DNA from: Emergencia sp. 1XD21-10
GTDB taxonomy: Bacteria > Bacillota > Clostridia > Peptostreptococcales > Anaerovoracaceae
Length of the DNA: 64,000 nt
NCBI RefSeq assembly: GCF_009936045.1
Contig: NZ_QWEQ01000015.1
Location: 55,647 to 119,646, forward strand
Direction: 5' to 3'
Shown in pieces: positions 8,716 to 17,892 of this stretch. Each line of letters opens with the position of its first letter. Positions within the stretch are counted from its first letter, which is position 1. The position numbers and the translations under genes were made by a program. Below the pieces are notes generated by a model, which was given only the letters and a program-made list of their open reading frames with translations, was not told where the DNA came from and made no database searches.

Positions 8716-8760
8716 GGGCTGCCCCCATGAACAATTATTTTTCGTTCATGGAGGCAGCCC
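8716..8760 (+). terminator. Terminator of the M29 gene
   Basis: Long stem GGGCTGCC..CCATGAAC / GTTCATGGAGGCAGCCC (8716-8732 with 8744-8760), then ATATTTTTCT on the plus strand. Confidence 0.92.
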
Positions 8761-8811
8761 ATATTTTTCTAGGTCAGGAGGCAGAAATAAGTTCAATTCA
8801 GTTCAATCACA

Positions 8812-8840
8812 TTGCACCCTGTCATTAAATATAGTATACT
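8812..8840 (+). promoter_or_regulatory. Sigma-A promoter of the sigma-54 activator gene
   Basis: TTGCAC (8812-8817), 17-bp spacer, TATACT (8835-8840). The activator itself is therefore sigma-A driven. Confidence 0.8.
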
Positions 8841-8879
8841 TTTATCAACAATATGAAAACCCACAGGAGTATGCTGCCC

Positions 8880-10868
8880 ATGAAAAAAGTAATCATTCTT
8901 TATAGAAACTCGAAAGATTCCGTCAACACCCCCGCAAGCGAATTCATCTACGACAATTTGCGTTCAGTATTCAGTGATTATGCCGTTTTCGAAAACTGCT
9001 TTATGGCAGATTTAAAAGAAAACGAAATCCTTCATGCCGACGCTTTTCTTGCCGTTGATGCAAGAGTCTTTCAGAAAGCGAAAGAATGCGTTGCAGATTT
9101 CAGTAATGTAATCAAGATGGGCAGGAGTATTGAGCAGAGTGTACTAATTACCCTCCAGGATATCCCCGCAGATACAAATGTACTGGTCGTCAACGACTCT
9201 TACAGCACTGCCGTAAATACGGTAAACATGTTTTACGAGCTTGGAATCAGCCATTTAAACTTTGTTCCCTTTGATAAGGAGCTTGCACATACGACGATTT
9301 ATGACGATTTGTCCCTTGCTGTTACTCCTTCCGAAAAGCATTTTGTACCGGCACATATTAAGAACATTATCGACATTGGCTACCGTAAGGTCAGCTTTGA
9401 TACCATGTTCAGACTGATGAAACTCCTGGATCTGGATAACAGCGTCGTTAATCGCAACCTGTTCCGATACATGCAGTCACTGGCAGAACCGGATACTATC
9501 TTCAATACAAATTACATTTATGAGTATTTAAAAACGCAGACCCTGAGTTTTGTAACAAATTCCAACAAGTCCTGCGTATTTCTGACAGACCAGCATATGA
9601 ACATCATTTACGCAAACGACCCTGTCGAGGGCATCTCCCGAAAAGATCACAGCAGTCTGTTAGATGCAGGCCAATTAGTAGAATTAAAGGATTCTCTCGA
9701 CAGCGAATCAGGAAATCCTTACACGACAATAAATGGCACAGATTATTACTACGACAAATACCCGATAAAACTCATCGACGAAGTCATAGGATATTTTGTT
9801 GTTCTGAAAGAAAAAAGTCAATTGCTTCCCGTCAATAAAGTCAACCTGCAAAAAGGATATGTGGCAAAATATCATTTTCAGGATATCGTCCACATGTCGG
9901 AAGAGATTCAAAACTCCATTCAGACTGCAAAGCTAATCTCATTAACAGAGCACACGGTGCTGATTTATGGTGAAAGCGGAACAGGCAAGGAAGTCTTTGC
10001 GCAGGCCATTCATAACGCCTCAAAGCGAGCAAATGCTCCCTTTGTTGCAGTAAATTGTGCAGCGCTTCCGGAAAATCTTTTAGAGAGTGAATTGTTCGGA
10101 TATGAACCCGGCGCATTCACCGGCGCCATTGCGAAGGGAAAGGCAGGGCTGTTTGAGCAGGCAAACCACGGAACGATTTTTCTTGATGAAATCAGCGACA
10201 TATCACCGAATCTGCAGTCCAAGCTGCTGAGGGTCATTCAGGAAAAGCAGGTCATGAGAATAGGTACAGACCACATCATCAACATTGATGTGCGCTTAAT
10301 TGCAGCGACAAACCGAGATTTAAAGCAGGCAGTCCAGGAGAAGACTTTCCGCAGCGATTTGTTTTACCGTCTCAATGTGCTTCCCATTCGGATTCCTCCT
10401 CTCCGCAAAAGAATGAAAGACATTATTCCTTTGCTCAAGTACTTTCTCGGCACATCTTATGATAATCTGACCCCACAGGAACTTCGGCAGCTTACTGCTT
10501 ATTCATGGCCCGGAAACGTGCGAGAGCTGGAAAACTTCTGCACCTATTATAAGACCCTTTCCTCTTTTCCCGAATATCTCTATGAGGAAATCTCTGTGCC
10601 GGAGGATTGTCCTTCCACGGCTGAGGTGCAGATAGAAATCCTAAAGCTAATCAGAAAAAATACCAAAATTTCCCACGGCATCGGTCGAACGGGTCTGGCG
10701 GAGCTTCTGAAAAAGCAGGGACTTTATCTCAGCGACAGAGCGCTGCGCCCTATACTCAATCAGCTTCAGCAGGATGGTCTTATTGAAATAGGAAAAGGCA
10801 GACATGGAATGCGAATTACAAAGAAAGGTTCCTCTCTGCTAACCTCTGATTCCAGCGAAAAGCATTAA
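8880..10868 (+). CDS. Sigma-54-dependent activator (sensor + PAS + AAA+ + wHTH)
   Basis: 662 residues from ATG 8880, chosen because CAGGAG lies 10 bases upstream; ATGs at 8853 and 8871 lack a spaced SD. The N-terminal ~200 residues form a PrpR/periplasmic-binding-like sensor, followed by a PAS-like segment (about 220-310). The AAA+ domain carries Walker A GESGTGKE (364-371), the sigma-54 contact loop GAFTGA (411-416) and Walker B GTIFLDE (431-437), then [11 protein letters not shown]. The C-terminus is not the usual Fis-type helix-turn-helix but a winged-helix-like stretch ([19 protein letters not shown]). Convergent with the opp operon, whose promoter is of -24/-12 type, so it is the likely activator of opp and the M55 gene. 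Confidence 0.88.
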   Translation: MKKVIILYRNSKDSVNTPASEFIYDNLRSVFSDYAVFENCFMADLKENEILHADAFLAVDARVFQKAKECVADFSNVIKMGRSIEQSVLITLQDIPADTNVLVVNDSYSTAVNTVNMFYELGISHLNFVPFDKELAHTTIYDDLSLAVTPSEKHFVPAHIKNIIDIGYRKVSFDTMFRLMKLLDLDNSVVNRNLFRYMQSLAEPDTIFNTNYIYEYLKTQTLSFVTNSNKSCVFLTDQHMNIIYANDPVEGISRKDHSSLLDAGQLVELKDSLDSESGNPYTTINGTDYYYDKYPIKLIDEVIGYFVVLKEKSQLLPVNKVNLQKGYVAKYHFQDIVHMSEEIQNSIQTAKLISLTEHTVLIYGESGTGKEVFAQAIHNASKRANAPFVAVNCAALPENLLESELFGYEPGAFTGAIAKGKAGLFEQANHGTIFLDEISDISPNLQSKLLRVIQEKQVMRIGTDHIINIDVRLIAATNRDLKQAVQEKTFRSDLFYRLNVLPIRIPPLRKRMKDIIPLLKYFLGTSYDNLTPQELRQLTAYSWPGNVRELENFCTYYKTLSSFPEYLYEEISVPEDCPSTAEVQIEILKLIRKNTKISHGIGRTGLAELLKKQGLYLSDRALRPILNQLQQDGLIEIGKGRHGMRITKKGSSLLTSDSSEKH

Positions 10869-10888
10869 TCCGCTTTTGGGGATACAGC

Positions 10889-10918
10889 AAAGGAGACAGT
10901 CTTTAGGCCGTCTCCTTT
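10889..10918. terminator. Bidirectional terminator between activator and oppF
   Basis: AAAGGAGAC / GTCTCCTTT stem (10889-10897, 10910-10918) with a 12-base loop in the convergent gap; T-run on the plus side. Confidence 0.8.
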
Positions 10919-10930
10919 TATGGTTTGCTA

Positions 10931-11917
10931 TTACAGCATGTGATAGCAGGCAACCTGATGGTTGTTTCCGATATCTGTAAGAGGAGGCATCGCCTGCGCA
11001 CATTCTGCAGTTGCATAGCGGCAACGGGTTCTAAACGGGCACCCGCTCGGAGGATTCATAGGTGAGGGAACATCGCCCTCTAAAATAATTCGCTTGCTGT
11101 CCGCTGACTTTTTCGGATCTGCCACAGGCGCCGCAGACATAAGGGACTGGGTATATGGGTGTCTCTTGTTCTCGAACAGTTCTGCAACATCTGCCACTTC
11201 TACCAAATGTCCCAAATACATCACGCCTACCCTGTGGGAAATATGTCGAACCATAGAAAGGTCATGGGAGATGAACAAATAGGTCAACCCCATTTCTTCC
11301 TGAAAGTCCTCTAATATATTGACAACCTGTGCTTGAATGGATACGTCCAGCGCCGAAATCGGTTCGTCACAGACAATAAACCGAGGCTTTAAAGCCAGCG
11401 CTCTGGCAATACCGATACGCTGCCGCTGTCCGCCAGAAAATTCATGAGGATATCTGTTGATATGGTCATCTTTCAATCCGACCATATGCACTAGTTCCCT
11501 AACCCTTTCATCTCGCTCCTTCTTGGAAGCAACTAATTTCTGAACCAGCAGCGGCGCACCGATAATTTCATTGACTGTCTGCCTCGGATCTAACGATGCA
11601 TAAGGGTCCTGAAAAATCATCTGCATATCCTTCCGATACGGTGAAAATTCCTTTTCCGATAAATCGGTAATATCCTGCCCGTCAAAGAAAATTTTTCCGC
11701 CGGTAGGCTTGTATAACTTCAATATTGTTCTGCCAACGGTAGTCTTTCCGCAGCCAGATTCTCCTACCAATCCAAAGGTAGTTCCGGCAGGAATAGACAG
11801 GGTCACATCATCTACCGCTTTCAATGTCTGCTTGCTTTTCTTTCCGAAACCCTTTCCAGCCACTGAAAAATGCATTTTCAATCCCTGTACTTCAACTAAA
11901 GGCTTATTCTCGTTCAC
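10931..11917 (-). CDS. oppF: Oligopeptide ABC transporter ATPase OppF
   Basis: 328 residues. Walker A GESGCGKTT, signature SGGQRQRIGIA and Walker B FIVCDEP are present, followed by the oligopeptide/dipeptide C-terminal domain with the CPFRTRC...C cysteine set that can hold an Fe-S cluster. It energises import with OppD. Overlaps oppD by 14 bases, the last gene of oppABCDF. Confidence 0.93.
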   Translation of the reverse strand: MNENKPLVEVQGLKMHFSVAGKGFGKKSKQTLKAVDDVTLSIPAGTTFGLVGESGCGKTTVGRTILKLYKPTGGKIFFDGQDITDLSEKEFSPYRKDMQMIFQDPYASLDPRQTVNEIIGAPLLVQKLVASKKERDERVRELVHMVGLKDDHINRYPHEFSGGQRQRIGIARALALKPRFIVCDEPISALDVSIQAQVVNILEDFQEEMGLTYLFISHDLSMVRHISHRVGVMYLGHLVEVADVAELFENKRHPYTQSLMSAAPVADPKKSADSKRIILEGDVPSPMNPPSGCPFRTRCRYATAECAQAMPPLTDIGNNHQVACYHML

Positions 11918-12941
11918 TTGCGTCCTCCTTCTCCATGGTTTTTCCTCGATTTGCCTGCGGATGAAGGAGCCAGCAGGCTACGCGATGACCTTCTGCTACT
12001 GTCGTCAATTCTGCCGGCGCCATATTGCAGATTTTCATCGCATTTTCACAGCGTGCTGCAAAAGGACAGCCTTTCGGCGGATTCATTAAGTCCGGAGGAC
12101 TTCCCGGAATCGGTTTCAGCTTCTGCTTTTCATAGGTGCCGCTTCCCATCGTATCACTATGGGGTACTGACTCCAAAAGCCCCATTGTATACGGGTGCTT
12201 TGTTTCATAGAAAATCTGATCCAAAGAACCTTCTTCCATAATCAGCCCACCATACATAACCACTACGCGAGTGCAGACCTGGGCAATTACACCCAAATCA
12301 TGGGTGATTAAAATAACAGATGTCGAAAACTTTTCCTTCAACTCCTGCATCAACTCCATAATCTGCGCCTGTATGGTCACATCAAGGGCTGTAGTCGGCT
12401 CGTCAGCAATCAGTATTTTCGGATCACAGCACATCGCCACAGCAATCATCACCCTTTGGCGCATACCCCCTGACATTTCATGAGGATACTGTTTCATTCG
12501 TTTTTCCGGCTCATTGATGCCAACCAGCCGCAGCATTTCGATGGCTTTTTCCTTGGCCTGTGCCTTGGACAGCTTTTTATGTACTCTCAAGGGCTCCATC
12601 AACTGATTGCCCACTGTATACAGCGGATTCAAAGAAGTCATAGGATCCTGAAATATCATACCAATCTCGTTTCCCCGAATCCGTTTCATTTCCTTTTTAC
12701 TTTGTGAAAGAATATCTCTGCCGTCAAATTCCAGCGCATCCGCACGTACTGCCGCATTGTCTGCCAGAAGACGCATGATAGACATCATAGTCACGCTCTT
12801 TCCGCATCCTGACTCTCCTACAATGCCAAGAAATTCGCCAGAATCCACATAAATATCTATACCGCGAACCGCCTGCACAATTCCGCCGCCGGTCGCAAAG
12901 TTGGTTCGCAAATTTTTTACTTCTAAAAGATGTTCTGACAT
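11904..12941 (-). CDS. oppD: Oligopeptide ABC transporter ATPase OppD
   Basis: 345 residues. Walker A GESGCGKSV, signature SGGMRQRVMIA, Walker B ILIADEP and the C-terminal CPFAARC...C motif. Pairs with OppF as the ATPase heterodimer. Eleven bases after oppC. Confidence 0.93.
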   Translation of the reverse strand: MSEHLLEVKNLRTNFATGGGIVQAVRGIDIYVDSGEFLGIVGESGCGKSVTMMSIMRLLADNAAVRADALEFDGRDILSQSKKEMKRIRGNEIGMIFQDPMTSLNPLYTVGNQLMEPLRVHKKLSKAQAKEKAIEMLRLVGINEPEKRMKQYPHEMSGGMRQRVMIAVAMCCDPKILIADEPTTALDVTIQAQIMELMQELKEKFSTSVILITHDLGVIAQVCTRVVVMYGGLIMEEGSLDQIFYETKHPYTMGLLESVPHSDTMGSGTYEKQKLKPIPGSPPDLMNPPKGCPFAARCENAMKICNMAPAELTTVAEGHRVACWLLHPQANRGKTMEKEDASERE

Positions 12942-12952
12942 AATTTCTACCT

Positions 12953-13936
12953 CTATTTCTTTAAACGCGGGTCAAGTGCATCGCGTAATCCGTCCCCAAT
13001 AAAGTTCAGTGCAAACATGGTTAAGCTGATTGCCAAAGCCGGGAACAGCATCAAATACGGATACATACCCATTGTTGCCATACCGTCGTTTGCCAGTGTT
13101 CCCCAGCTTGCTACCGGTACAGCAATACCAATACCGATAAAGCTCAGGAACGCCTCTTCAAAGATTGCGGAAGGAATAAGCAGCATAACCGTAACAATAA
13201 TCGGGCCCATACTGTTAGGCACCAGATGCCGCAGTAAAATCTGCACCTTGCTCTCGCCTACTACCTTAGCTGCCGTAGCAAAATCCTGGTTCTTTACCGA
13301 TAAAATCTGACCTCTTGTCTGCCGCGCCGGGCTAAGCCAATAGGTCAAGCAGATTGCAATCAGAATACTGGACATTTTCGGGCCCATAAACATAATCAGC
13401 AAAATACTGTATAGCAGCGATGGAACTGCCGAAAATACGTCTACAAAACGCATCATCAGCATATCGACTTTGCCGCCAAAGAAACCTGATATTCCGCCGA
13501 AAAGCACACCGACCACCAGGCTGACCAAGGCTGTTACAATACCAATCGTCAAACTGATTCTTGCACCATAGGCAACACGCACCAGCAGGTCGCGTCCAAA
13601 CATATCTGTACCGAGTGGGTGTTCAGCATACGGCGACTGATAAATTGCGTTGTAATCCTGCCCATCATAGGTATATGGACTTAGTATAGGCACGAAAATC
13701 GCTACCAGTATCATAAAGATAATAAAAATAATTCCTACAACCGCCAGTTTATCTGCTTTCATCTTCATATAAGCATTCTGCCAGTAGGAGATGCTGGGCC
13801 GGTTGATTACATCAGTCAGCTTATCCTCCTCTGGAAGCGGTTCAAATAATTCCGCCGGAATATCTGTATCTGCCATGGTATACGGCGGTACAGGAACTTC
13901 CGGAAACATATTTTTCTTCTTTCTCATCTTTCCCAC
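12953..13936 (-). CDS. oppC: Oligopeptide ABC transporter permease OppC
   Basis: 327 residues. An N-terminal cytoplasmic extension (about 75 residues), six hydrophobic spans, the OppC hallmark HPLGTDMFGRDLLVRVAYGAR and the EAA-loop ARGQ..-like region (LSPARQTRGQILSVKNQDFATAAKVVGES). Forms the membrane channel with OppB. One base separates it from oppB. Confidence 0.93.
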   Translation of the reverse strand: MGKMRKKKNMFPEVPVPPYTMADTDIPAELFEPLPEEDKLTDVINRPSISYWQNAYMKMKADKLAVVGIIFIIFMILVAIFVPILSPYTYDGQDYNAIYQSPYAEHPLGTDMFGRDLLVRVAYGARISLTIGIVTALVSLVVGVLFGGISGFFGGKVDMLMMRFVDVFSAVPSLLYSILLIMFMGPKMSSILIAICLTYWLSPARQTRGQILSVKNQDFATAAKVVGESKVQILLRHLVPNSMGPIIVTVMLLIPSAIFEEAFLSFIGIGIAVPVASWGTLANDGMATMGMYPYLMLFPALAISLTMFALNFIGDGLRDALDPRLKK

Positions 13937-13937
13937 C

Positions 13938-14864
13938 TCACGAATCCAATCTTACGCGCGGATCGATGAGTGCATAAGCAATATCCACAATCAGCGTACA
14001 GATCATAATAAACAGACCATAGAAAATCGTTACACCCATAATCATGGTATAATCGCGGTCGCTGACAGAATTAACGAAATACCTGCCAATGCCGGGAACC
14101 ATAAAGATTCGCTCAATGGCAAAGCTTCCTGTCATCAGTCCTGCCACCAGTGGTCCCAAGTAGGTAACTACTGGCACGATAGCATTACGCATAGCATGCT
14201 TACCTATCACTGTAAACTCAGACAACCCCTTCGATCTGGCAGTCCGAATGTAATCCTGCTGCACCACCTCCATAAGAGTCGAACGGGTCAGTCTGGTGAT
14301 GTTCGCCACAGGTGCAAGGCAAAGACAGGCTACAGGCAAAATGAAATGCTTCAGCTCGCCCCAGCCGTGCGTAGGCAAAATTGCCCATTCCATACAAAAA
14401 GCATACATCAGCAGCATGGCGATAACAAAGGTTGGAATGGATATCCCCACCGTGGCAAGGGTCATGGACAGCATATCCGCCACGCCTCCCCGCTTCAGTG
14501 CGGCAATTACTCCAAGGGGAATACCGATTAGAAGCGCTACAATGATGGCAACAAAACCAATCTGAGCGGAAACCGGAAAGCTGTCGGCAATCAGTTCATT
14601 TACGCTATAATTCAGCTTTTTCATGGACAAACCCATATCTCCATGAAAAAGATCCTTTACATAGTTAAAAAACTGCTCATGTACCGGAAGATCCAGTCCA
14701 TACCTGGCCCTGATTACTTCCAAAACCTCCGGATTTAGGTTTTTCTGTTCGCCTGCACTGAAGGGTCCTCCCGGAATGGTGTGCATCAGGAAGAAGGTAA
14801 TCGTAATCAATAAGAACATTGATACGATTGCAATCAATACACGCTTGACAACATATTTAAACAT
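13938..14864 (-). CDS. oppB: Oligopeptide ABC transporter permease OppB
   Basis: 308 residues with six membrane spans. The start (FKYVVKRVLIAIVSMFLL) and the EAA loop (YIRTARSKGLSEFTVIGKHAMRNAIVP) are typical of OppB/DppB. Follows oppA after a hairpin. Confidence 0.93.
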   Translation of the reverse strand: MFKYVVKRVLIAIVSMFLLITITFFLMHTIPGGPFSAGEQKNLNPEVLEVIRARYGLDLPVHEQFFNYVKDLFHGDMGLSMKKLNYSVNELIADSFPVSAQIGFVAIIVALLIGIPLGVIAALKRGGVADMLSMTLATVGISIPTFVIAMLLMYAFCMEWAILPTHGWGELKHFILPVACLCLAPVANITRLTRSTLMEVVQQDYIRTARSKGLSEFTVIGKHAMRNAIVPVVTYLGPLVAGLMTGSFAIERIFMVPGIGRYFVNSVSDRDYTMIMGVTIFYGLFIMICTLIVDIAYALIDPRVRLDS

Positions 14865-14899
14865 AGACTTATCCTCTCTGTTTCAATTCCTTTTTTGAA

Positions 14900-14930
14900 G
14901 CAGGTGTTCCAGTTAAATTGGAACACCTGC
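14900..14930 (-). promoter_or_regulatory. Stable hairpin between oppA and oppB
   Basis: Perfect 12-bp stem GCAGGTGTTCCA/TGGAACACCTGC with a 7-base loop, no T-run on the minus strand. Likely protects oppA mRNA and lowers downstream expression, a common way to make binding protein in excess. Confidence 0.7.
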
Positions 14931-14948
14931 CGCAGTTTCTATGCTTTC

Positions 14949-16568
14949 TTATTCTGCAATATCTGCATACTGGAAGAATACGTGACCGATGTAGTTCTTC
15001 ACTACGCCTTTCACTCTCGGATTTACCAGCATTGTATCTGTATAGAAGGTTACTGGAATAATCGGTGTTTCTTCAATCAGAATCTTTTCTGCATCAAGGA
15101 ATGTCTTCATTCTAGTTTCATAATCGGTCTCTTTATAAGTCTTCTGCATCAGCGCATTGTATTTCAGCGCTTTCTCATCATGCCAACGAGCATCTTTCAG
15201 ACTGCCGTCCGGATTTACTTCACGACGTTCTTCCCACAAGAACAGGTTTGTGCTTGGGTCGTCATAGTCACCGGTCCAGCCGTCATCGGCGATATCCCAG
15301 TCCTCAGTCTCAAATACGTCCCAGTAAGTGGACGGCTCATAGGAAACGATTTCAATCTTGAAGCCTGCTGCCTGCCACATGGACTGCATTGCCTGCGCAC
15401 GGTTCATTGCTTCCTCATTATTCTGACAAACATATTTATATGTCGGAAGTCCCTCGCCGTTTGGATATCCTGCTTCCTCGAGGAGCTTCTTAGCACGTTC
15501 TAAATCAAAGCTTACTAAATCGCCCGCTTTGTCACGATACTGTTCATCTCCCCAGTGAATACCATAAGGGACTAAACCGGTAGCAGGGTAGCTTACCTGA
15601 CCCAGAATTGAAAGCAGGGTTTCTCTATCAAGAGCAAGAGACAACGCCTGGCGCACACGATTATCTGTAATATGTCCCGTATGAGTGGTCAGATAGTTTA
15701 CACCGATACGGCTTTCGTTTACAAATTCGTCACTGTCTTTATATTTAGACACCGCTTCCGCATTAAGGTTATCTGATACATCGATATCCCCATTCTGGAA
15801 GGAAGCCAATTCTACAGATGGTTCGTCCAGGAATACGAATTCTACCTGATCAATGGCAACATTATCTGTATCATAATAGTACGGATTCTTTTCCAGCACC
15901 ACATTTACCTGGTCTTTAAGGCTGGTCATTCTGAACGGACCGTTTCCAACGTAAGTTTCCGCAGTTTTATTCCAGTTCGGATTTTCATTTACAATGTGCA
16001 TCGGCAGTGCTACATAAGTACATGCGATATCCAGGAAATAAGTACAAGGGCTTTCCAGTGTAATCTCCAGTGTGCGATCGTCAAGGGCCTTATAGCCGAC
16101 CTCTTCCCAATCACATTTTCCGGCGATGTAGTCGCCCATATTCTTTACATACTCTTCCAAAGTCGTCTGTTGTGCAGCTGTCTCCGGTGCGCAGTAGTAT
16201 TTCATCGTTTCTTCCCAGTCATGGGCAGTCATATCTGTGCCGTCAGAGAACTTTGCACCATCTCTGATATGGAAGGTCCATACCAATCCGTCATCACTGG
16301 TTTCATATTTGTCTGCCCATCCCATCTCAGATGTGCCGTCTTTAGAAATTCGTGTAAGTCCTGTATAAATGTTGTATTTCAGGACGCTGTATTTCGCATA
16401 GCGGCTTCCTTCAACATACTCCATTGATTCCGGCTGTCCGCCGTTAGCGTAAACGATTTTCTTCATTCCGTCTGCGCCTTTATCACCTTTATCTTCTCCT
16501 CCGCATCCTGCAAGGCAGGTCAACACCATCGCTATACAAAGCGCGGTCGCCAATAACTTCTTTTTCAT
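14949..16568 (-). CDS. oppA: Oligopeptide-binding lipoprotein OppA (SBP family 5)
   Basis: 539 residues. A lipoprotein signal ends in the lipobox CLAGC, Cys near residue 22, then a G/D/K linker and a family-5 solute-binding fold (YNIYTGLTRISKDG, DLERAKKLLEEAGYPNGEG). It captures peptides outside the membrane for OppBCDF. First gene of the operon and preceded by a -24/-12 promoter. Confidence 0.93.
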   Translation of the reverse strand: MKKKLLATALCIAMVLTCLAGCGGEDKGDKGADGMKKIVYANGGQPESMEYVEGSRYAKYSVLKYNIYTGLTRISKDGTSEMGWADKYETSDDGLVWTFHIRDGAKFSDGTDMTAHDWEETMKYYCAPETAAQQTTLEEYVKNMGDYIAGKCDWEEVGYKALDDRTLEITLESPCTYFLDIACTYVALPMHIVNENPNWNKTAETYVGNGPFRMTSLKDQVNVVLEKNPYYYDTDNVAIDQVEFVFLDEPSVELASFQNGDIDVSDNLNAEAVSKYKDSDEFVNESRIGVNYLTTHTGHITDNRVRQALSLALDRETLLSILGQVSYPATGLVPYGIHWGDEQYRDKAGDLVSFDLERAKKLLEEAGYPNGEGLPTYKYVCQNNEEAMNRAQAMQSMWQAAGFKIEIVSYEPSTYWDVFETEDWDIADDGWTGDYDDPSTNLFLWEERREVNPDGSLKDARWHDEKALKYNALMQKTYKETDYETRMKTFLDAEKILIEETPIIPVTFYTDTMLVNPRVKGVVKNYIGHVFFQYADIAE

Positions 16569-16702
16569 TTTTTCCTCCTTTCACGTCCGCCAAACCTTTA
16601 GAACCTTTCTCCCGCTCGGCAAGACAGGGGGGAACAAGAATTTCTGTTCCCATACTTTTTGCTGGTCTGCGACACAGCATTTGCATTATATTCTGTTAAA
16701 TT

Positions 16703-16717
16703 GCAATATTCATGCCA
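16703..16717 (-). promoter_or_regulatory. Sigma-54 (-24/-12) promoter of oppABCDF
   Basis: On the minus strand TGGCAT, five bases, TTGCA (consensus TGGCAC-N5-TTGCW). GG and GC are 10 bases apart, as required. Predicted start near 16690, giving a leader of ~120 bases to oppA. Confidence 0.78.
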
Positions 16718-16806
16718 TTTACCATCTTCACTACAATAATGTGTAAAAATGCGTAAATTCATCAACGACTCCTTCGCCTGCCCTCTTATGTGTTTCGCTA
16801 AAAATA

Positions 16807-16829
16807 GGTTCTATTATTCTATGAACCTT
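16807..16829. promoter_or_regulatory. Inverted repeat, candidate activator site upstream of opp
   Basis: AGGTTC-N11-GAACCT, about 90 bp upstream of the -24 element, the usual distance for sigma-54 enhancer sites. No match was found upstream of the M55 gene. Confidence 0.4.
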
Positions 16830-16863
16830 TTTGTCCTCATTTATTTACCTTGATTTTCTTATA

Positions 16864-16895
16864 CAAAAAACCAGCCGAATTACGCCTTCGGCTGG
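16864..16895 (-). terminator. Terminator after the M55 gene
   Basis: CCAGCCGAA/TTCGGCTGG stem, 7-base loop, followed on the minus strand by T6. Confidence 0.9.
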
Positions 16896-16950
16896 ATAAA
16901 TTTTAGTTTTTAATTCTTTACTTAGAAAACCCTGTTCAAGCTACAGTGCG

Positions 16951-17748
16951 TTAGCCGATAAAATACCGGCATCTTGCCAGTTCCATCGGGCTATCTGCCG
17001 TATAGGAGACAGTATAGTCATTTAGCTTCTCAACGCCCGGAAACCAAGTTGCGGACATAGCTTTCTGAAACTCCTTATAGCATAGTGTCATCGTATAGGA
17101 CTTTGAAAGCGGCTTGGACTTCGGTAAAGGCTTTGACAGTACTTCAGTCACAGCCCGCTCAATCTCTGCTACCACCTTATCAGGGTGTATATTCCATGTT
17201 GCATTGCCCATTCCTTTTTTGGTCGGAACGGTGACAATACCCGGATATTCTGTCTCCGCTTCGCTGCAAATCCCCGCGTCACCGGACAGCAGCAGTGACG
17301 GAACGCCAAACTGGTCAGCAACCCCTGAATTGATCGTGAATTCAGACGCATATTTATCGTTGATTTTAAACCAGTTGTAGATGTAATCCTCACAGGTATG
17401 CTTCAGCGGACTCGTGTTGGTCCACGCCCCGGAATGATAGCCGATGTAAATGACGCCCGCAAAGGTTTCATCTATGCCTCCAAGCATAGATAAAGGTGTA
17501 CACGTCCAGCCTGAAATCAGCTCAGCCTCCTCCGGCAGCAATTCATGGGCGATATTCATCGCATCTTCATGTCCGTCTTTGACAACCACACCATAGCCGC
17601 AGTTTAACGCAGCCCTGCATGCAGCGGCCGTTTCCTTCGCCATTTGCCTGCAAGCTTCCTCGTAACCCTTGCCACCGTATCTGGTTGCTTCCCAACTGGT
17701 GATTCCGCTCACGCCTTCGATGTCCGCACTAATAAAAATTTTCTTCAT
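16951..17748 (-). CDS. dppA: M55 D-aminopeptidase (DppA-like)
   Basis: 265 residues. Starts KIFISADIEGVSG, the M55 N-terminal motif with Asp and Glu metal ligands; later VVKDGHEDA, GYHSGAW and KHTCED give the His and Glu expected of the zinc site. It should split N-terminal D-amino acids from peptides, for example wall-derived D-Ala-D-Ala. It has its own -24/-12 promoter and terminator and precedes the opp operon on the same strand, so uptake and cleavage of D-containing peptides are probably co-regulated. Confidence 0.9.
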   Translation of the reverse strand: MKKIFISADIEGVSGITSWEATRYGGKGYEEACRQMAKETAAACRAALNCGYGVVVKDGHEDAMNIAHELLPEEAELISGWTCTPLSMLGGIDETFAGVIYIGYHSGAWTNTSPLKHTCEDYIYNWFKINDKYASEFTINSGVADQFGVPSLLLSGDAGICSEAETEYPGIVTVPTKKGMGNATWNIHPDKVVAEIERAVTEVLSKPLPKSKPLSKSYTMTLCYKEFQKAMSATWFPGVEKLNDYTVSYTADSPMELARCRYFIG

Positions 17749-17793
17749 TTATGGCCTCCTTTCAGAAGTATTCTTCTCATGTAAATACACCAT

Positions 17794-17808
17794 GCAAGTT
17801 ATATGCCA
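17794..17808 (-). promoter_or_regulatory. Sigma-54 (-24/-12) promoter of the M55 gene
   Basis: Minus strand TGGCAT, five bases, TTGCA, identical in -24 and -12 boxes to the opp promoter. Predicted start near 17782, about 35 bases before ATG. Confidence 0.78.
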
Positions 17809-17892
17809 TCAAATTCTCCCGAAAGCGATTACGACTCCATCTATTGAAAAAGCATTACGGACAATCCCTGTTAATTGTTCTGCGTCCTGTTA

